Positions 10,533 to 18,864 of a stretch of DNA of 64,000 nucleotides are shown in pieces (the stretch's first letter is position 1; each line of letters begins with the position of its first letter). Below the pieces are notes generated by a model. It was not told where the DNA came from. It searched no databases and saw only the letters and a program-made list of their open reading frames with translations. This DNA is from Marinoscillum pacificum (GTDB lineage Bacteria; Bacteroidota; Bacteroidia; Cytophagales; Cyclobacteriaceae): positions 1 through 64,000 of the forward strand of contig NZ_JAMZMJ010000014.1 in NCBI RefSeq assembly GCF_024714495.1, in the 5' to 3' direction. The translations under genes were made by a program, and so were the position numbers.

Positions 10533-10563
10533 CAAACGTAATACGGAAATTTTAGTTTGCAAA
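10533..10563 (-). promoter_or_regulatory. Bacteroidota-type promoter of the met operon
   Basis: On the minus strand TTTG (10563-10560) is followed after exactly 19 bases by TACGTTTG (10540-10533), a full match to the Bacteroidota primary-sigma consensus TTTG-N19-TAnnTTTG. The expected start of transcription is near 10526, about 18 nt before the riboswitch. Confidence 0.85.
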
Positions 10564-10573
10564 AAATCTCAAA

Positions 10574-11965
10574 CTATTCTTGAAGAATTTGATTTTCTTC
10601 CAACAAGAATTTACCCGTCCATGGCTTTTTATCCAATGAAGAATAAACCTGTCTAATAGGCTCTGCTTGAGGGAAATCAACACGTGCAGGAAGAATTCCT
10701 ATTGCCGCTAAGGCACTTCCGAAAAGAGGTTCGTTAACATCTCCTAATGGCCTTAATACCAGGAAGTTGTCTTCAATGACAAGGTCTGGGTAATGGCCAT
10801 TTGGATAATCCTCTCCATCATTATTTACCAGTTTCACAACGATTGGTTGAATCGCCCAATCATTGGCGTCATTTTCGTCATCATTGATGGTGATGGACCC
10901 AACATCTTTTCCTACTGTGGTGTCACCTACCACATATACATCCATGAATGGTTTTAGTGAATTAATCGTTACTTCTGAGGCAGATGCACTTCGGTTGGAA
11001 GTCAAAACGTATACAGTTCCTGAGGTTAATTGTGATCCAATGTTTTCTGATTTATCCAAAAAATGAACATTCAGGAAGTCTTCTCCAAGATCTGGATCGT
11101 CAAGAATGACTTCTTCCACCTGTGGATTGTACGTTTTCTTAAATACTAAGTCAGCAGAAGAAGCATTTTTGACCATCAAACTAGTCAGGTTTCTTACAGA
11201 GGTTTCACTTCCACCAGAGTTAAATCTTAGGTCAAGTATAAAGTCTTGTATTCCTGCAGCTTTAAAGTTGCTGAAAATGGCGTCCATCTGATCATCATAA
11301 GCTCCTCCAGATCCTGGAGAGTAGAAATTGTAGACCAGGTATCCTACTTTTTTACCATCAAAATCATACACTGAATCTAATAAAAAAGGGTTTTCAGAAT
11401 AAACGATAGGGGTCAACGAAACGGACCCTTGATCATCAAACTCTTCAGTCTCAAAATTGAATCTTCTATAAGTTAGCTCATATTCAGAATTAAGACTTGA
11501 AAGTAGGTTTTGGTAATTGGAAGTTGTTAACTGTGTGCCATTGATTTCATAAACAATATCACCTCTTTTGAGATTAAGATCAGAAGCCGGTGAGTTTGCT
11601 TTGATGTAAGATAATTGCATGATTACATTGGAACTGCCTGATTCTTCCAGATAAAGTTTGAACTCAAATCCAGACTCCAATGATACGCCATTCAATAAAT
11701 TGACGAGTTCCTCGTAGTTGTCGTAAATAAATGAGAAACGGTCTTTATTGGATAAGAGACTCTCAAAGAAATTTGCAGGATCAACGTTGGTTTCCGGTTT
11801 TGATGGTATTTCATCTGTCCAGAAATAATAGAAGTCCATGTTGGCATATATCCAGTTATTTATCTGATCCAATTCAGTTCCTGGATCTTCATCTTTTCCA
11901 CAAGAGAAAAGAAAAATCAATGAACCAAGGGAAAGAAGAAAAGTAGACTTCAAAATATTTTTCAT
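10574..11965 (-). CDS. S41 family peptidase, lipoprotein
   Basis: A 463-residue lipoprotein: signal peptide with lipobox LFSC (Cys22), then an acidic linker. An N-terminal helical region (about 35-90) is followed by a PDZ-like domain (about 110-165, with GDIVYEINGT) and the S41 C-terminal-processing peptidase core. The core shows VYNFYSPG, DLRFNSGGS and NRSASASEVTINS (nucleophile Ser in the SASASE block), and TTVGKDVGS with the catalytic Lys. It would cleave proteins at their C-terminal regions in the periplasm or at the outer membrane. It lies upstream of the metY promoter on the same strand but has its own unit. ATG start fits the signal peptide. Confidence 0.88.
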   Translation of the reverse strand: MKNILKSTFLLSLGSLIFLFSCGKDEDPGTELDQINNWIYANMDFYYFWTDEIPSKPETNVDPANFFESLLSNKDRFSFIYDNYEELVNLLNGVSLESGFEFKLYLEESGSSNVIMQLSYIKANSPASDLNLKRGDIVYEINGTQLTTSNYQNLLSSLNSEYELTYRRFNFETEEFDDQGSVSLTPIVYSENPFLLDSVYDFDGKKVGYLVYNFYSPGSGGAYDDQMDAIFSNFKAAGIQDFILDLRFNSGGSETSVRNLTSLMVKNASSADLVFKKTYNPQVEEVILDDPDLGEDFLNVHFLDKSENIGSQLTSGTVYVLTSNRSASASEVTINSLKPFMDVYVVGDTTVGKDVGSITINDDENDANDWAIQPIVVKLVNNDGEDYPNGHYPDLVIEDNFLVLRPLGDVNEPLFGSALAAIGILPARVDFPQAEPIRQVYSSLDKKPWTGKFLLEENQILQE

Positions 11966-12015
11966 AACTGGATTTTTAGAACATCTAATTTATGCTAAGC
12001 ATTTAAAACAAAAAA

Positions 12016-12038
12016 ACCGGCCAAAAAATTTAGCCGGT
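12016..12038 (-). terminator. intrinsic terminator after sucD
   Basis: ACCGGC/GCCGGT arms with an 11-base A/T loop. In the minus direction the stem is followed by TTTTTT, as expected for a factor-independent terminator 28 bp after the sucD stop. Confidence 0.88.
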
Positions 12039-12065
12039 CTTCAATAAAATATCTAGGAATTAAAA

Positions 12066-12938
12066 TTATGCTAAAACCTTTTTGATGGTCTCTCCAATAT
12101 CTGCAGGTGAGCTTACCACGTGCACACCATTCTCAGCCATAATTTTCATTTTGGCTTCAGCTGTGTCATCTGCACCGCCAATGATTGCACCTGCGTGACC
12201 CATTCTTCTACCTGGAGGCGCTGTTTGTCCAGCGATAAATCCTACAACAGGTTTTTTGTTTCCATTTTCTTTGATCCAACGAGCTGCTTCTGCTTCGTAG
12301 TTACCTCCGATTTCACCAATCATTACGATTGCTTCAGTTTCAGGGTCATCCATTAGCAATTGAACGGCTTCTTTAGTAGATGTACCAATGATTGGGTCTC
12401 CACCAATACCAATAGCAGTAGTGATACCATATCCAGCTTTTACTACCTGATCAGCAGCTTCGTAAGTTAATGTACCTGATTTAGATACAATACCTACGTT
12501 TCCTTTTTTGAATATGAAACCTGGCATGATACCAACTTTAGCACCTTCTGGAGTAATTACTCCAGGGCAGTTAGGACCTACCAAAGTAGCGCCTCTCTTC
12601 TTAGCGTATGGTTTCGCAAGCATCATGTCTTTCACAGGAATACCTTCCGTGATGGTTACAATTACCTTGATACCTGCATCAGCAGCCTCCATAATGGCGT
12701 CTGCAGCAAATGCTGGTGGCACGAAGATGATAGTTACATCTGCTCCAGTAGCATCAACAGCTTCTTTCACTGTGTTGAATACTGGTTTGTCAAGGTGAGT
12801 CTGTCCTCCTTTACCTGGAGTTACTCCACCTACAACATTGCTACCATATTCGATCATCTGTGATGCATGGAACGTACCTTCTGAACCAGTGAATCCCTGA
12901 ACGATGATCTTAGAATCTTTATTGACTAGAACACTCAT
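12066..12938 (-). CDS. sucD: succinyl-CoA synthetase alpha subunit
   Basis: A 290-residue CoA-binding and phosphorylatable subunit of succinyl-CoA ligase, which couples succinyl-CoA to succinate with substrate-level formation of ATP or GTP in the TCA cycle. Visible are the CoA-binding start ([12 protein letters not shown]), the [10 protein letters not shown] block, the ligase segment [11 protein letters not shown] and IGIGGDP, and the phospho-histidine loop [13 protein letters not shown] (His at about 246). Length is normal. The beta subunit sucC is not in the window. It has its own consensus promoter and its own terminator, so it is monocistronic. Confidence 0.96.
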   Translation of the reverse strand: MSVLVNKDSKIIVQGFTGSEGTFHASQMIEYGSNVVGGVTPGKGGQTHLDKPVFNTVKEAVDATGADVTIIFVPPAFAADAIMEAADAGIKVIVTITEGIPVKDMMLAKPYAKKRGATLVGPNCPGVITPEGAKVGIMPGFIFKKGNVGIVSKSGTLTYEAADQVVKAGYGITTAIGIGGDPIIGTSTKEAVQLLMDDPETEAIVMIGEIGGNYEAEAARWIKENGNKKPVVGFIAGQTAPPGRRMGHAGAIIGGADDTAEAKMKIMAENGVHVVSSPADIGETIKKVLA

Positions 12939-12963
12939 TTTGGATTGTTTTCTATTTGAGTTG

Positions 12964-12994
12964 CAAAAATATTTGAAATGGTAACATTGACAAA
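12964..12994 (-). promoter_or_regulatory. Bacteroidota-type promoter of sucD
   Basis: On the minus strand TTTG (12994-12991), a 19-base spacer, then TATTTTTG (12971-12964): an exact match to TTTG-N19-TAnnTTTG. Transcription should start near 12957, about 19 nt before the sucD ATG, leaving a short leader with no Shine-Dalgarno sequence. Confidence 0.85.
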
Positions 12995-13098
12995 TGGATT
13001 GCCATATTTAACCCATATTTAAAGTATATATATACATTTGTGGACGCCAGTTGTTTATTACCGCAGCGTTTTCTACCGATCTGTACCAAATTGTAAGA

Positions 13099-13968
13099 AT
13101 GGCTCAAGCTGAAGCTTTTGAGATCACTACTGGTGATCAGACAAATATAAGTGCTACTCTCTATACTGGAGATACTAAAAGCAATCATTTAATTATTGTT
13201 TGCCCTGCAACCGGGGCTCCGCAAGGTTATTATCGTGGTTTTGCGGAATATGCGGCTGATTATAAAGATTTTGATGTAGTCACTTTTGACTACAGGGGCA
13301 TTGGTAAATCACTGGATGGATCGGTGATAGACTGCAAAGCAAAAATGAGCGATTGGGGTATTTATGACCTGGAGTCTCTGATCAAATGGGGTGAGAAAAA
13401 ATACGATAAACTTTTTCTGATCGGGCATAGTGTGGCTGGCCAGATTTTCCCGAAAGCTAGCAGTCATTCGAAAATTACTGCAGCTTACTTTGTTGGATCT
13501 CAATCTGCTTACTTCGGATGTTGGAAAGGGCTTTGGTTACTTTATGTGCTCTTTTTCTGGTATTTCCTGATCCCGGTTACAACGTTCATTTTTGATTATT
13601 TGCCTGGTTGGGCAATGGGAGGTAACATTCCTATTCCGAAAAACGCAGCATTAGAATGGCGAAAATGGGGAACCCATAAAGGGGGTGTCCTTCAAGGTAA
13701 TCGAACAATCATTGAGCGATTTGAGTCCGTTCGGATACCAATTCATTTTGTAAATATTGAAGATGATAAGCTGCTAGGACCATCCAAGGCTACTCAGCGT
13801 CTGATGAGTCAGTATAAAAATGCGGTAACTACTTTCCAGTTTATTTCTCCAAAGAACTTGAAGCTAAAGCACATTGGCCATTTTGGATTCTTCAAAAAGA
13901 AATTCAAAAAACCTTTATGGCCAATGCCGATGTTTTTCTTTACCCAGCACATCAAGAAGCTAGACTGA
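13099..13968 (+). CDS. alpha/beta hydrolase (serine aminopeptidase-like)
   Basis: A 289-residue alpha/beta hydrolase. The oxyanion region FDYRGIGKS, the nucleophile elbow GHSVAG (Ser), the late acidic residue in NIEDDKLLG and the final HIGHFGFF (His) give a complete triad. A hydrophobic loop of about 25 residues (WLLYVLFFWYFLIP) after the nucleophile may be a lid or membrane contact. No specific substrate can be named. I use the ATG at 13099 instead of the TTG at 13051, because a -7-like TACATTTG lies at 13033-13040 and would start transcription near 13047, too close to a start at 13051. It converges on kdsC with a 9-bp overlap. Confidence 0.8.
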   Translation: MAQAEAFEITTGDQTNISATLYTGDTKSNHLIIVCPATGAPQGYYRGFAEYAADYKDFDVVTFDYRGIGKSLDGSVIDCKAKMSDWGIYDLESLIKWGEKKYDKLFLIGHSVAGQIFPKASSHSKITAAYFVGSQSAYFGCWKGLWLLYVLFFWYFLIPVTTFIFDYLPGWAMGGNIPIPKNAALEWRKWGTHKGGVLQGNRTIIERFESVRIPIHFVNIEDDKLLGPSKATQRLMSQYKNAVTTFQFISPKNLKLKHIGHFGFFKKKFKKPLWPMPMFFFTQHIKKLD

Positions 13969-14445
13969 TAGTATAAATCGATCAATAAACTCTCTGACAG
14001 CTGCATCTCCACCTTTTCGTTCTAAAACGATATCGGAGATTGCTTTGATTTGATCTACTGCATCAGCAGGACAAACAGCTAGTCCTACCGTTTCCATGAT
14101 TTCCTGATCATTGACGTCATCACCCATAAACGCAATCTGATCAAATTCCAGATGGAGTCCATCCATCCATTCTTTGAGTACTTCTAGTTTTGGCCTTTGA
14201 CCAACGTAGAAATATTTCATGTTTAGCGAATTGGCTCTAGAGCTCACCATTTCTGCCACTAAACTATGACTAATGATTCCTACCTCTACTCCAGCTTTCA
14301 TCGCCAGGCGAATGCCCATTCCATCTTTCGCATGAAATTTTTTAAACTGTTTGCCGTCTTCCATTACATAGATACCACCATCAGTCATGGTGCCATCTAC
14401 GTCCAGGATGAGCATTTTAATGTTTTTAACTTTATCTATTGACAT
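13960..14445 (-). CDS. kdsC: KdsC-like HAD phosphatase (Kdo-8-phosphate phosphatase)
   Basis: A 161-residue compact HAD phosphatase of the C0, tetrameric type. Motif I is DVDGTMTDGG (15-24), motif II is SHS (in GIISHSLVAE), and motif IV is MGDDVNDQEIM. The size and the lack of a cap domain match KdsC, which removes phosphate from 3-deoxy-D-manno-octulosonate 8-phosphate during Kdo synthesis for lipopolysaccharide. The family also contains relatives acting on other sugar acids, so the assignment is likely but not certain. It overlaps aroF by 1 bp (ATGA-type junction) and is probably co-translated with it. Confidence 0.85.
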   Translation of the reverse strand: MSIDKVKNIKMLILDVDGTMTDGGIYVMEDGKQFKKFHAKDGMGIRLAMKAGVEVGIISHSLVAEMVSSRANSLNMKYFYVGQRPKLEVLKEWMDGLHLEFDQIAFMGDDVNDQEIMETVGLAVCPADAVDQIKAISDIVLERKGGDAAVREFIDRFILSV

Positions 14446-15437
14446 TAAATTATGGTTCTGCCTACCGCTTGTGCTACAGGTTGCAGGCTATGATACATCT
14501 GTTCAAATTCATCAAAGTTCAATTGCTGGGAAGCATCTGATAAAGCTTTTTCTGGGGTGGGGTGAGTTTCAATGAGTAATCCGTCTATTCCCATGGCAAC
14601 AGCTGCTCGGGTCAAATCAGGCACACCATAGCGGTAACCCATCGCATGGCTTGGATCTACAAAGATTGGTAAATTGATGTGGTGCTTGATATATGCAACA
14701 CCCGTTAAATCAAGAGTGAATCGAGTTTTGGATTCAAATGTTCGAATGCCTCGTTCGCACAGAATGACGTTAGGATTGCCCTGTGATAAAATAAATTCTG
14801 CGGCCTGAACGAATTCCTGCAAGGTAGAACCGAACCCTCGTTTTAGTAAGATAGGCTTGTTTGATTGACCACATCTACGCAAAATAGAAGTGTCATACAT
14901 GGCTTTCGTTCCAATCTGAACTATGTCTGTATGTTCAATAACCAAGTCAATGTGGCTACTATCTTTTACCTCGGTTATGATGTTGAGCCCATGCTTTTCC
15001 CTTGCTTTAGCAAGTAATTCAAGTCCTTCTTCACCAAGACCTTGAAAAGTATACGGACTGGTTCTCGGCTTGAAACAGCCAGCTCTTAAGGTTTTGATGC
15101 CTAAATTTTTCAAGAAAGAAGCTGTTTGATCTATTTGCTCCCAGGATTCTACACTGCATGGTCCTCCAATCAAATGGGTGTTCATTCCATTTCCAATAAC
15201 AAGATCATCCAATTGGATTTCACGATGTTTGATATAGGATTTATCAGCCAACTGTATGTCTGAGGTCATGACATATTCGCTGCTGACGATTGACTGAAAT
15301 TGTTGTGGAACTTGCTTCAGGCTAGAAGGAGAAACCAAAATAGACTCATTGTCTTGCTGAAAGATGATTCCTTGTATCTCGCTTCTCAGTTCTTCAATTT
15401 GAGTACTCGTCGTGTCTTTTTTGAAATGAATAATCAT
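14445..15437 (-). CDS. aroF: 3-deoxy-7-phosphoheptulonate (DAHP) synthase
   Basis: A 330-residue class I-beta DAHP synthase, which condenses phosphoenolpyruvate and erythrose 4-phosphate at the entry to aromatic amino-acid synthesis. A ferredoxin-like N-terminal regulatory domain (1-65) precedes the TIM barrel, as in the Thermotoga enzyme. Barrel motifs are GGPCSVES (91-98), FKPRTSPYTFQG, IGTKAMYD, LLKRGFGST, LCERGIRTFE and DPSHAMGYR. KdsA (Kdo-8-P synthase) is related but lacks the N-terminal domain and the RTSPY signature. It overlaps kdsC by 1 bp. A -7-like TATCTTTG (15465-15458) lies just upstream, without a clear -33 element. Confidence 0.9.
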   Translation of the reverse strand: MIIHFKKDTTSTQIEELRSEIQGIIFQQDNESILVSPSSLKQVPQQFQSIVSSEYVMTSDIQLADKSYIKHREIQLDDLVIGNGMNTHLIGGPCSVESWEQIDQTASFLKNLGIKTLRAGCFKPRTSPYTFQGLGEEGLELLAKAREKHGLNIITEVKDSSHIDLVIEHTDIVQIGTKAMYDTSILRRCGQSNKPILLKRGFGSTLQEFVQAAEFILSQGNPNVILCERGIRTFESKTRFTLDLTGVAYIKHHINLPIFVDPSHAMGYRYGVPDLTRAAVAMGIDGLLIETHPTPEKALSDASQQLNFDEFEQMYHSLQPVAQAVGRTII

Positions 15438-15555
15438 GGTTGCAATTCGGGTTGAGCCAAAGATAATTTGATTACTCTTTGTAACCTCTCATTGTTTGGT
15501 AAGTATCCTAATTGACTAATAATCAAAAACACAAAATAAGTGTCTTAATGTGCTG

Positions 15556-15686
15556 GAGGCTGTTTCAAAAGATGTCATTTCGACTTTGGAGAAATCATAC
15601 TCTAATTTTAAATGATTGTTATTTGGGAGCGTGAAACTTCTCGTTTCTTAGAAATGACAATTAGGAGTGACTTTTGAAACGGCCTC
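15556..15686. repeat. 131-bp imperfect palindromic intergenic repeat (MITE-like)
   Basis: Terminal arms of 16 bases, GAGGCTGTTTCAAAAG at 15556-15571 and CTTTTGAAACGGCCTC at 15671-15686, are inverted repeats with a single mismatch. Inside them a second pair, TGTCATTTC and GAAATGACA, continues the symmetry. The TGTCATTTCGAC...GAGAAATC wording is of a kind I associate with dispersed intergenic repeats of marine Bacteroidota. No transposase or target-site duplication is evident. It lies between the divergent aroF and threonine aldolase genes. No second copy was seen in this window. Confidence 0.7.
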
Positions 15687-15719
15687 TTTTTTATGTCTAT
15701 TATTGGATATTTTAGCCTG

Positions 15720-16733
15720 ATGATAGACTTGAGAAGCGATACCGTTACCAAACCAACCCCAGCGATGCTGGAAGCGATGATGTCAGCAGAGGTTGGAGAT
15801 GATGTGTTTGGAGCTGATCCAACTGTTAACCATCTACAACAGCGATTGGCAGAAATGTTTGGTATGGAGGATGCGCTGTATTGTCCTTCTGGAACCATGA
15901 CTAATCAAATTGCGCTTCGGATAGCTTCTCGTCCGCAAGATGAAGTGATCTGCGATAAGCGTTCTCATATCTATCTCTACGAAGGTGGAGGGATGGCCTA
16001 CAATTCTATGCTATCTCCAAAACTTTTGGATGGCGATCGAGGAAGGATAACTGCTGAAATGGTAGCTGCTAATATTAATCCTCCGGATGACATCCATTTG
16101 CCAAGAACGTCAATCGTTGGATTGGAGAACACAATGAACAAAGGTGGTGGATGTATTTATGACATCAACGAAATCAAAGCGATCAGAAAAGTATGTGATG
16201 AAAATGGTTTACACCTGCATTTGGATGGTGCTAGGTTGTTCAATGCATTGGTGGAAACAGGTGAGTCTCCTTCAGAATATGGTGAGCTTTTTGATACCAT
16301 TTCTATCTGTTTTTCAAAAGGGCTGGGTGCACCCGTGGGTTCAGTATTACTGGGAACTGCAGATCATATAAGAGAGGCCAAGCGAGTAAGAAAGGTTCTT
16401 GGAGGAGGAATGAGACAAGTTGGGTATCTAGCGGCTGCTTGTAATTATGCGCTTGATCATCATATAGATCGATTGAAGGAAGATCATGCAAGGGCAAGAA
16501 TCCTTGGAGAGGAAATGGCCAAGAAGGATTTTGTTGAGCAAGTTTTGCCGGTAGAAACCAACATAGTGATCTCTGAACTGGTTAATTTTACTCCAAAGCA
16601 GTTGCTAGCCAAATTTGAACAATTAGGGCTTTATGCTGTTGCTTTTGGACCACAAGCTGTTCGTTTTGTAACACATCTGGATTTTGATGATAAGCAATTG
16701 GAGCAAGCGGTGGACTTAATCAGACGTCTATGA
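15720..16733 (+). CDS. ltaE: low-specificity L-threonine aldolase
   Basis: A 337-residue fold-type I PLP enzyme that cleaves threonine or allo-threonine to glycine and acetaldehyde. The protein begins IDLRSDTVTKPTPAM, as nearly all family members do, which selects the ATG at 15720 over the one at 15693. Other marks are GDDVFGADPTVN, the substrate region ENTMNKGGG, HLDGARLFNA (Asp for the pyridine nitrogen) and SICFSKGLGAPVGS with the PLP-binding Lys. The palindromic repeat ends 33 bp upstream. The following lipoprotein gene starts inside its stop codon. Confidence 0.93.
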   Translation: MIDLRSDTVTKPTPAMLEAMMSAEVGDDVFGADPTVNHLQQRLAEMFGMEDALYCPSGTMTNQIALRIASRPQDEVICDKRSHIYLYEGGGMAYNSMLSPKLLDGDRGRITAEMVAANINPPDDIHLPRTSIVGLENTMNKGGGCIYDINEIKAIRKVCDENGLHLHLDGARLFNALVETGESPSEYGELFDTISICFSKGLGAPVGSVLLGTADHIREAKRVRKVLGGGMRQVGYLAAACNYALDHHIDRLKEDHARARILGEEMAKKDFVEQVLPVETNIVISELVNFTPKQLLAKFEQLGLYAVAFGPQAVRFVTHLDFDDKQLEQAVDLIRRL

Positions 16734-17122
16734 AAAAACTCGCTATATGTGCTCTGGCGGTCATGTTGTTGGCTAGCTGTAGCAAAAAGGTCGCTATCTC
16801 TAAGGTGGATGAACCATTTGATTCCTTTTATGACCAATTTCATAAGGATCTTGATTTTCAATTAACCAGAGTTCAGTTTCCCTTAGAGGGGGAGTTGGTT
16901 AGTCTCGATGGCGGTGAACCCTGGACTAAAGAGGATTGGGAGCCACACGTGCAAAAAGTAACAGATATCTCCGATCCTGATTATGATACTGAAATTATTA
17001 AAACCGACACGTTAGTTACTGATAAAGTATGGCTGGCTGATTCAGGTTTTTCAGTGGAACGTCGATTCAAAAAAGTAAATGGAAGATGGTATTTGGTGTA
17101 TTATCAGACTGTCAACCTTTAA
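16730..17122 (+). CDS. small lipoprotein, DUF4348-like
   Basis: A 130-residue lipoprotein with signal peptide and lipobox LLASC (Cys17). The mature part contains FDSFYDQFHKDLDFQLTRV followed by FPL, and ends with VERRFKKVNGRWYLVYY, a pattern I associate with DUF4348 proteins of Bacteroidota. These are uncharacterised; the C-terminal end resembles NTF2/DUF4440-like small folds. The ATG overlaps the threonine aldolase stop by 4 bp, so the pair is translationally coupled, although no functional link is obvious. It converges on the EamA transporter with an 11-bp overlap. Confidence 0.7.
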   Translation: MKKLAICALAVMLLASCSKKVAISKVDEPFDSFYDQFHKDLDFQLTRVQFPLEGELVSLDGGEPWTKEDWEPHVQKVTDISDPDYDTEIIKTDTLVTDKVWLADSGFSVERRFKKVNGRWYLVYYQTVNL

Positions 17123-17996
17123 ATGGTCTGGTAATTAAGCCTACCCCAATAAAGACTAAAACGGCCGCTACCAGGTGAATTAAAGTTAGTGATTCTCCAT
17201 AGAATAGACTCGCAATCAACACAGCGAATACTGGTTGAACATAAATATATGCTCCTACCGTAGATGGATTTACTTTTTTCATTGCCCAGATATTGAGTAG
17301 GTAGACCATGAATGTCACACCAATAATAACAAAAGCAATGGCCCAATAGGTTTGAGTAGTGAAGTTGTGCCATTCGGTAGTACTAAATTCATTCCAACCT
17401 ACAGGGAGTACTAAGAAACAACCAATCAAGAATATCCACTTAGATAAAGTAATTGGATCGTATTTGCTCAGCAGTGGTTTCACTAAAACTAGATAAGTGC
17501 CATAACTAGTTGCGTTGAGAATAACTAAAAGATCACCGCGCCAATCTCCCTGGCTGACAGCAGATTTACCCATATAAATAATGATCAATGCTCCAACGAA
17601 TCCGATAAGTAAGCCTATGATCTTCTGACCAGTAACTCGTTCTTTTAATATCAATGCCGAAGTAATAAATACCATAGCTGGAGTTAATGTCATGATGATA
17701 GAGCCATTGATGGCAGAAGTCAAGCTAACTCCTTTGAAAAATGCTAGCATGTTGATGCCTACACCAAACAGGGCACACAGAAACACTCTGCCGCCATCCT
17801 TTTTCCAATCAATTTTTGTCTTGATACCTATGCTGATTAACCAAAACAGGGCTGTAGCCACTACCACACGAATGACAATAAATCCAAAAGGTTGGATGAA
17901 ATCAGGAGTTACTGTTTTGACTACACTGTAGTTTGCACCATATAAAATGCCTACAAAAAGTAAGGCAAGATGCCTTTTGATTTCTGAGAAACTCAA
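17112..17996 (-). CDS. EamA family (DMT) transporter
   Basis: A 294-residue membrane protein with ten hydrophobic segments arranged as two EamA repeats of five helices. The first repeat starts with LLFVGILYGANYSVVK and the second with RGDLLVILNATSYGTYLVLVK; each ends in an LxExxTxxQxxGxxxIFxGV-like helix (LKERVTGQKIIGLLIGFVGA; ESLTLIHLVAAVLVFIGV). Members export amino acids, metabolites or act on unknown substrates; none can be named here. The only in-frame start is TTG at 17996, 4 bp after the stop of the upstream methyltransferase gene, so it depends on that gene for transcription. Confidence 0.88.
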   Translation of the reverse strand: MSFSEIKRHLALLFVGILYGANYSVVKTVTPDFIQPFGFIVIRVVVATALFWLISIGIKTKIDWKKDGGRVFLCALFGVGINMLAFFKGVSLTSAINGSIIMTLTPAMVFITSALILKERVTGQKIIGLLIGFVGALIIIYMGKSAVSQGDWRGDLLVILNATSYGTYLVLVKPLLSKYDPITLSKWIFLIGCFLVLPVGWNEFSTTEWHNFTTQTYWAIAFVIIGVTFMVYLLNIWAMKKVNPSTVGAYIYVQPVFAVLIASLFYGESLTLIHLVAAVLVFIGVGLITRPFKG

Positions 17997-18000
17997 GCGA

Positions 18001-18723
18001 CTAGGATTTGGAAATAAACACTTTCATTACGAAGTAGTAGGATACGGATGCTATCATCATAATAATCCAGAAAGCATTCTCTGATAGAAAAATAATGACA
18101 CTTTGATGGGAGCCTAAGGCATGTGCCACCTGAAAGAAAAAGTAAGTCACAAAAATCGCAGCAATGCCGTTTTTCTCTTTTCTCAGGACTTTTTTCCAAT
18201 TAAACGCCATGTAGGACTTATCATATTGATGGAAGTTTGGGAAAAAGGCAGGTGTTTGATGTTTCCACTCCAGGTACATGAACCCAAATTTCTTCTCTAA
18301 GTATTCCTCTTCTACTTGTATGATTTTCACATAAAACCAGATAAAAAAGATCAAGAAGGCAAGACAAAATAATGTGCTATAACTCAACATGGCAATAGGG
18401 AGCCAAATAATGAAATTGGCTAGATACAGCGGGTGTCTTACAACGGAATAAAGGCCAGTCATATTCAAATTAGTGGCAAGCTGTCTGCCTGTATTTCGGC
18501 CAGATGTTCCTTTTGGTGAGTATCCTACCGCATGTACTCGCATTGCAAGACCTAACAGTGAAACGAAAAGACAAGCGTAATCATAGTAGCTGTCATATTG
18601 ATTTCCTGCCAGGTAATGATTGTAACGAACATACAATCCGATGATCAAGAAAAGGACAGGGATCTCACCTCGATAGCGGAATAGAAAATTTCCAATTTTT
18701 TCGTCATTTTGTTTCAACATCAT
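18001..18723 (-). CDS. ICMT/PEMT-like membrane methyltransferase
   Basis: A 240-residue membrane protein with about six hydrophobic segments. The methyltransferase signature is in the middle: NMTGLYSVVRHPLYLANF, then a hydrophobic hairpin, then QVEEEYLEKKFGFMYLEWK. It binds S-adenosylmethionine by family analogy; the acceptor is not known. A segment GYSPKGTSGRNTGRQLATNLN before the signature also occurs in lipid-modifying members, but I cannot say more. An extra C-terminal pair of helices (about 165-230) follows. It is upstream of and close to the EamA transporter gene, probably in one operon. Confidence 0.75.
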   Translation of the reverse strand: MMLKQNDEKIGNFLFRYRGEIPVLFLIIGLYVRYNHYLAGNQYDSYYDYACLFVSLLGLAMRVHAVGYSPKGTSGRNTGRQLATNLNMTGLYSVVRHPLYLANFIIWLPIAMLSYSTLFCLAFLIFFIWFYVKIIQVEEEYLEKKFGFMYLEWKHQTPAFFPNFHQYDKSYMAFNWKKVLRKEKNGIAAIFVTYFFFQVAHALGSHQSVIIFLSENAFWIIMMIASVSYYFVMKVFISKS

Positions 18724-18806
18724 CAGTGCTCGTTAAGAGTTATTCGAAATTAGATAAGTAATCGAATAACCCTTTAAAGTGTTAAAATTTTTATTCAAAA
18801 AAACTT

Positions 18807-18835
18807 TTTGCAAACGTTTGCAATGATTAATATTG
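18807..18835 (+). promoter_or_regulatory. promoter with a LacI-type palindromic operator in the spacer
   Basis: TTTG (18807-18810), 17-base spacer, TAATATTG (18828-18835, one mismatch to TAnnTTTG). The spacer is mostly filled by the perfect 14-base palindrome TGCAAACGTTTGCA (18809-18822), whose core GCAAACGTTTGC has the central CG typical of LacI/PurR-family operators. A bound repressor would sit between the two promoter elements. Palindrome is seen; promoter and regulator are inferred. Confidence 0.65.
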
Positions 18836-18864
18836 CAGTGTTACAATCATCTAAACTCGTTGGT

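Noticed and set aside
13051-13098. TTG-initiated N-terminal extension of the alpha/beta hydrolase
   Set aside because: Would begin within 5 bases of the expected transcription start, and the ATG at 13099 gives the usual N-terminus.
14445-15437. Reading the synthase as Kdo-8-phosphate synthase because kdsC is adjacent
   Set aside because: It has the N-terminal ferredoxin-like domain and the RTSPYTFQG block of DAHP synthases, which KdsA lacks.
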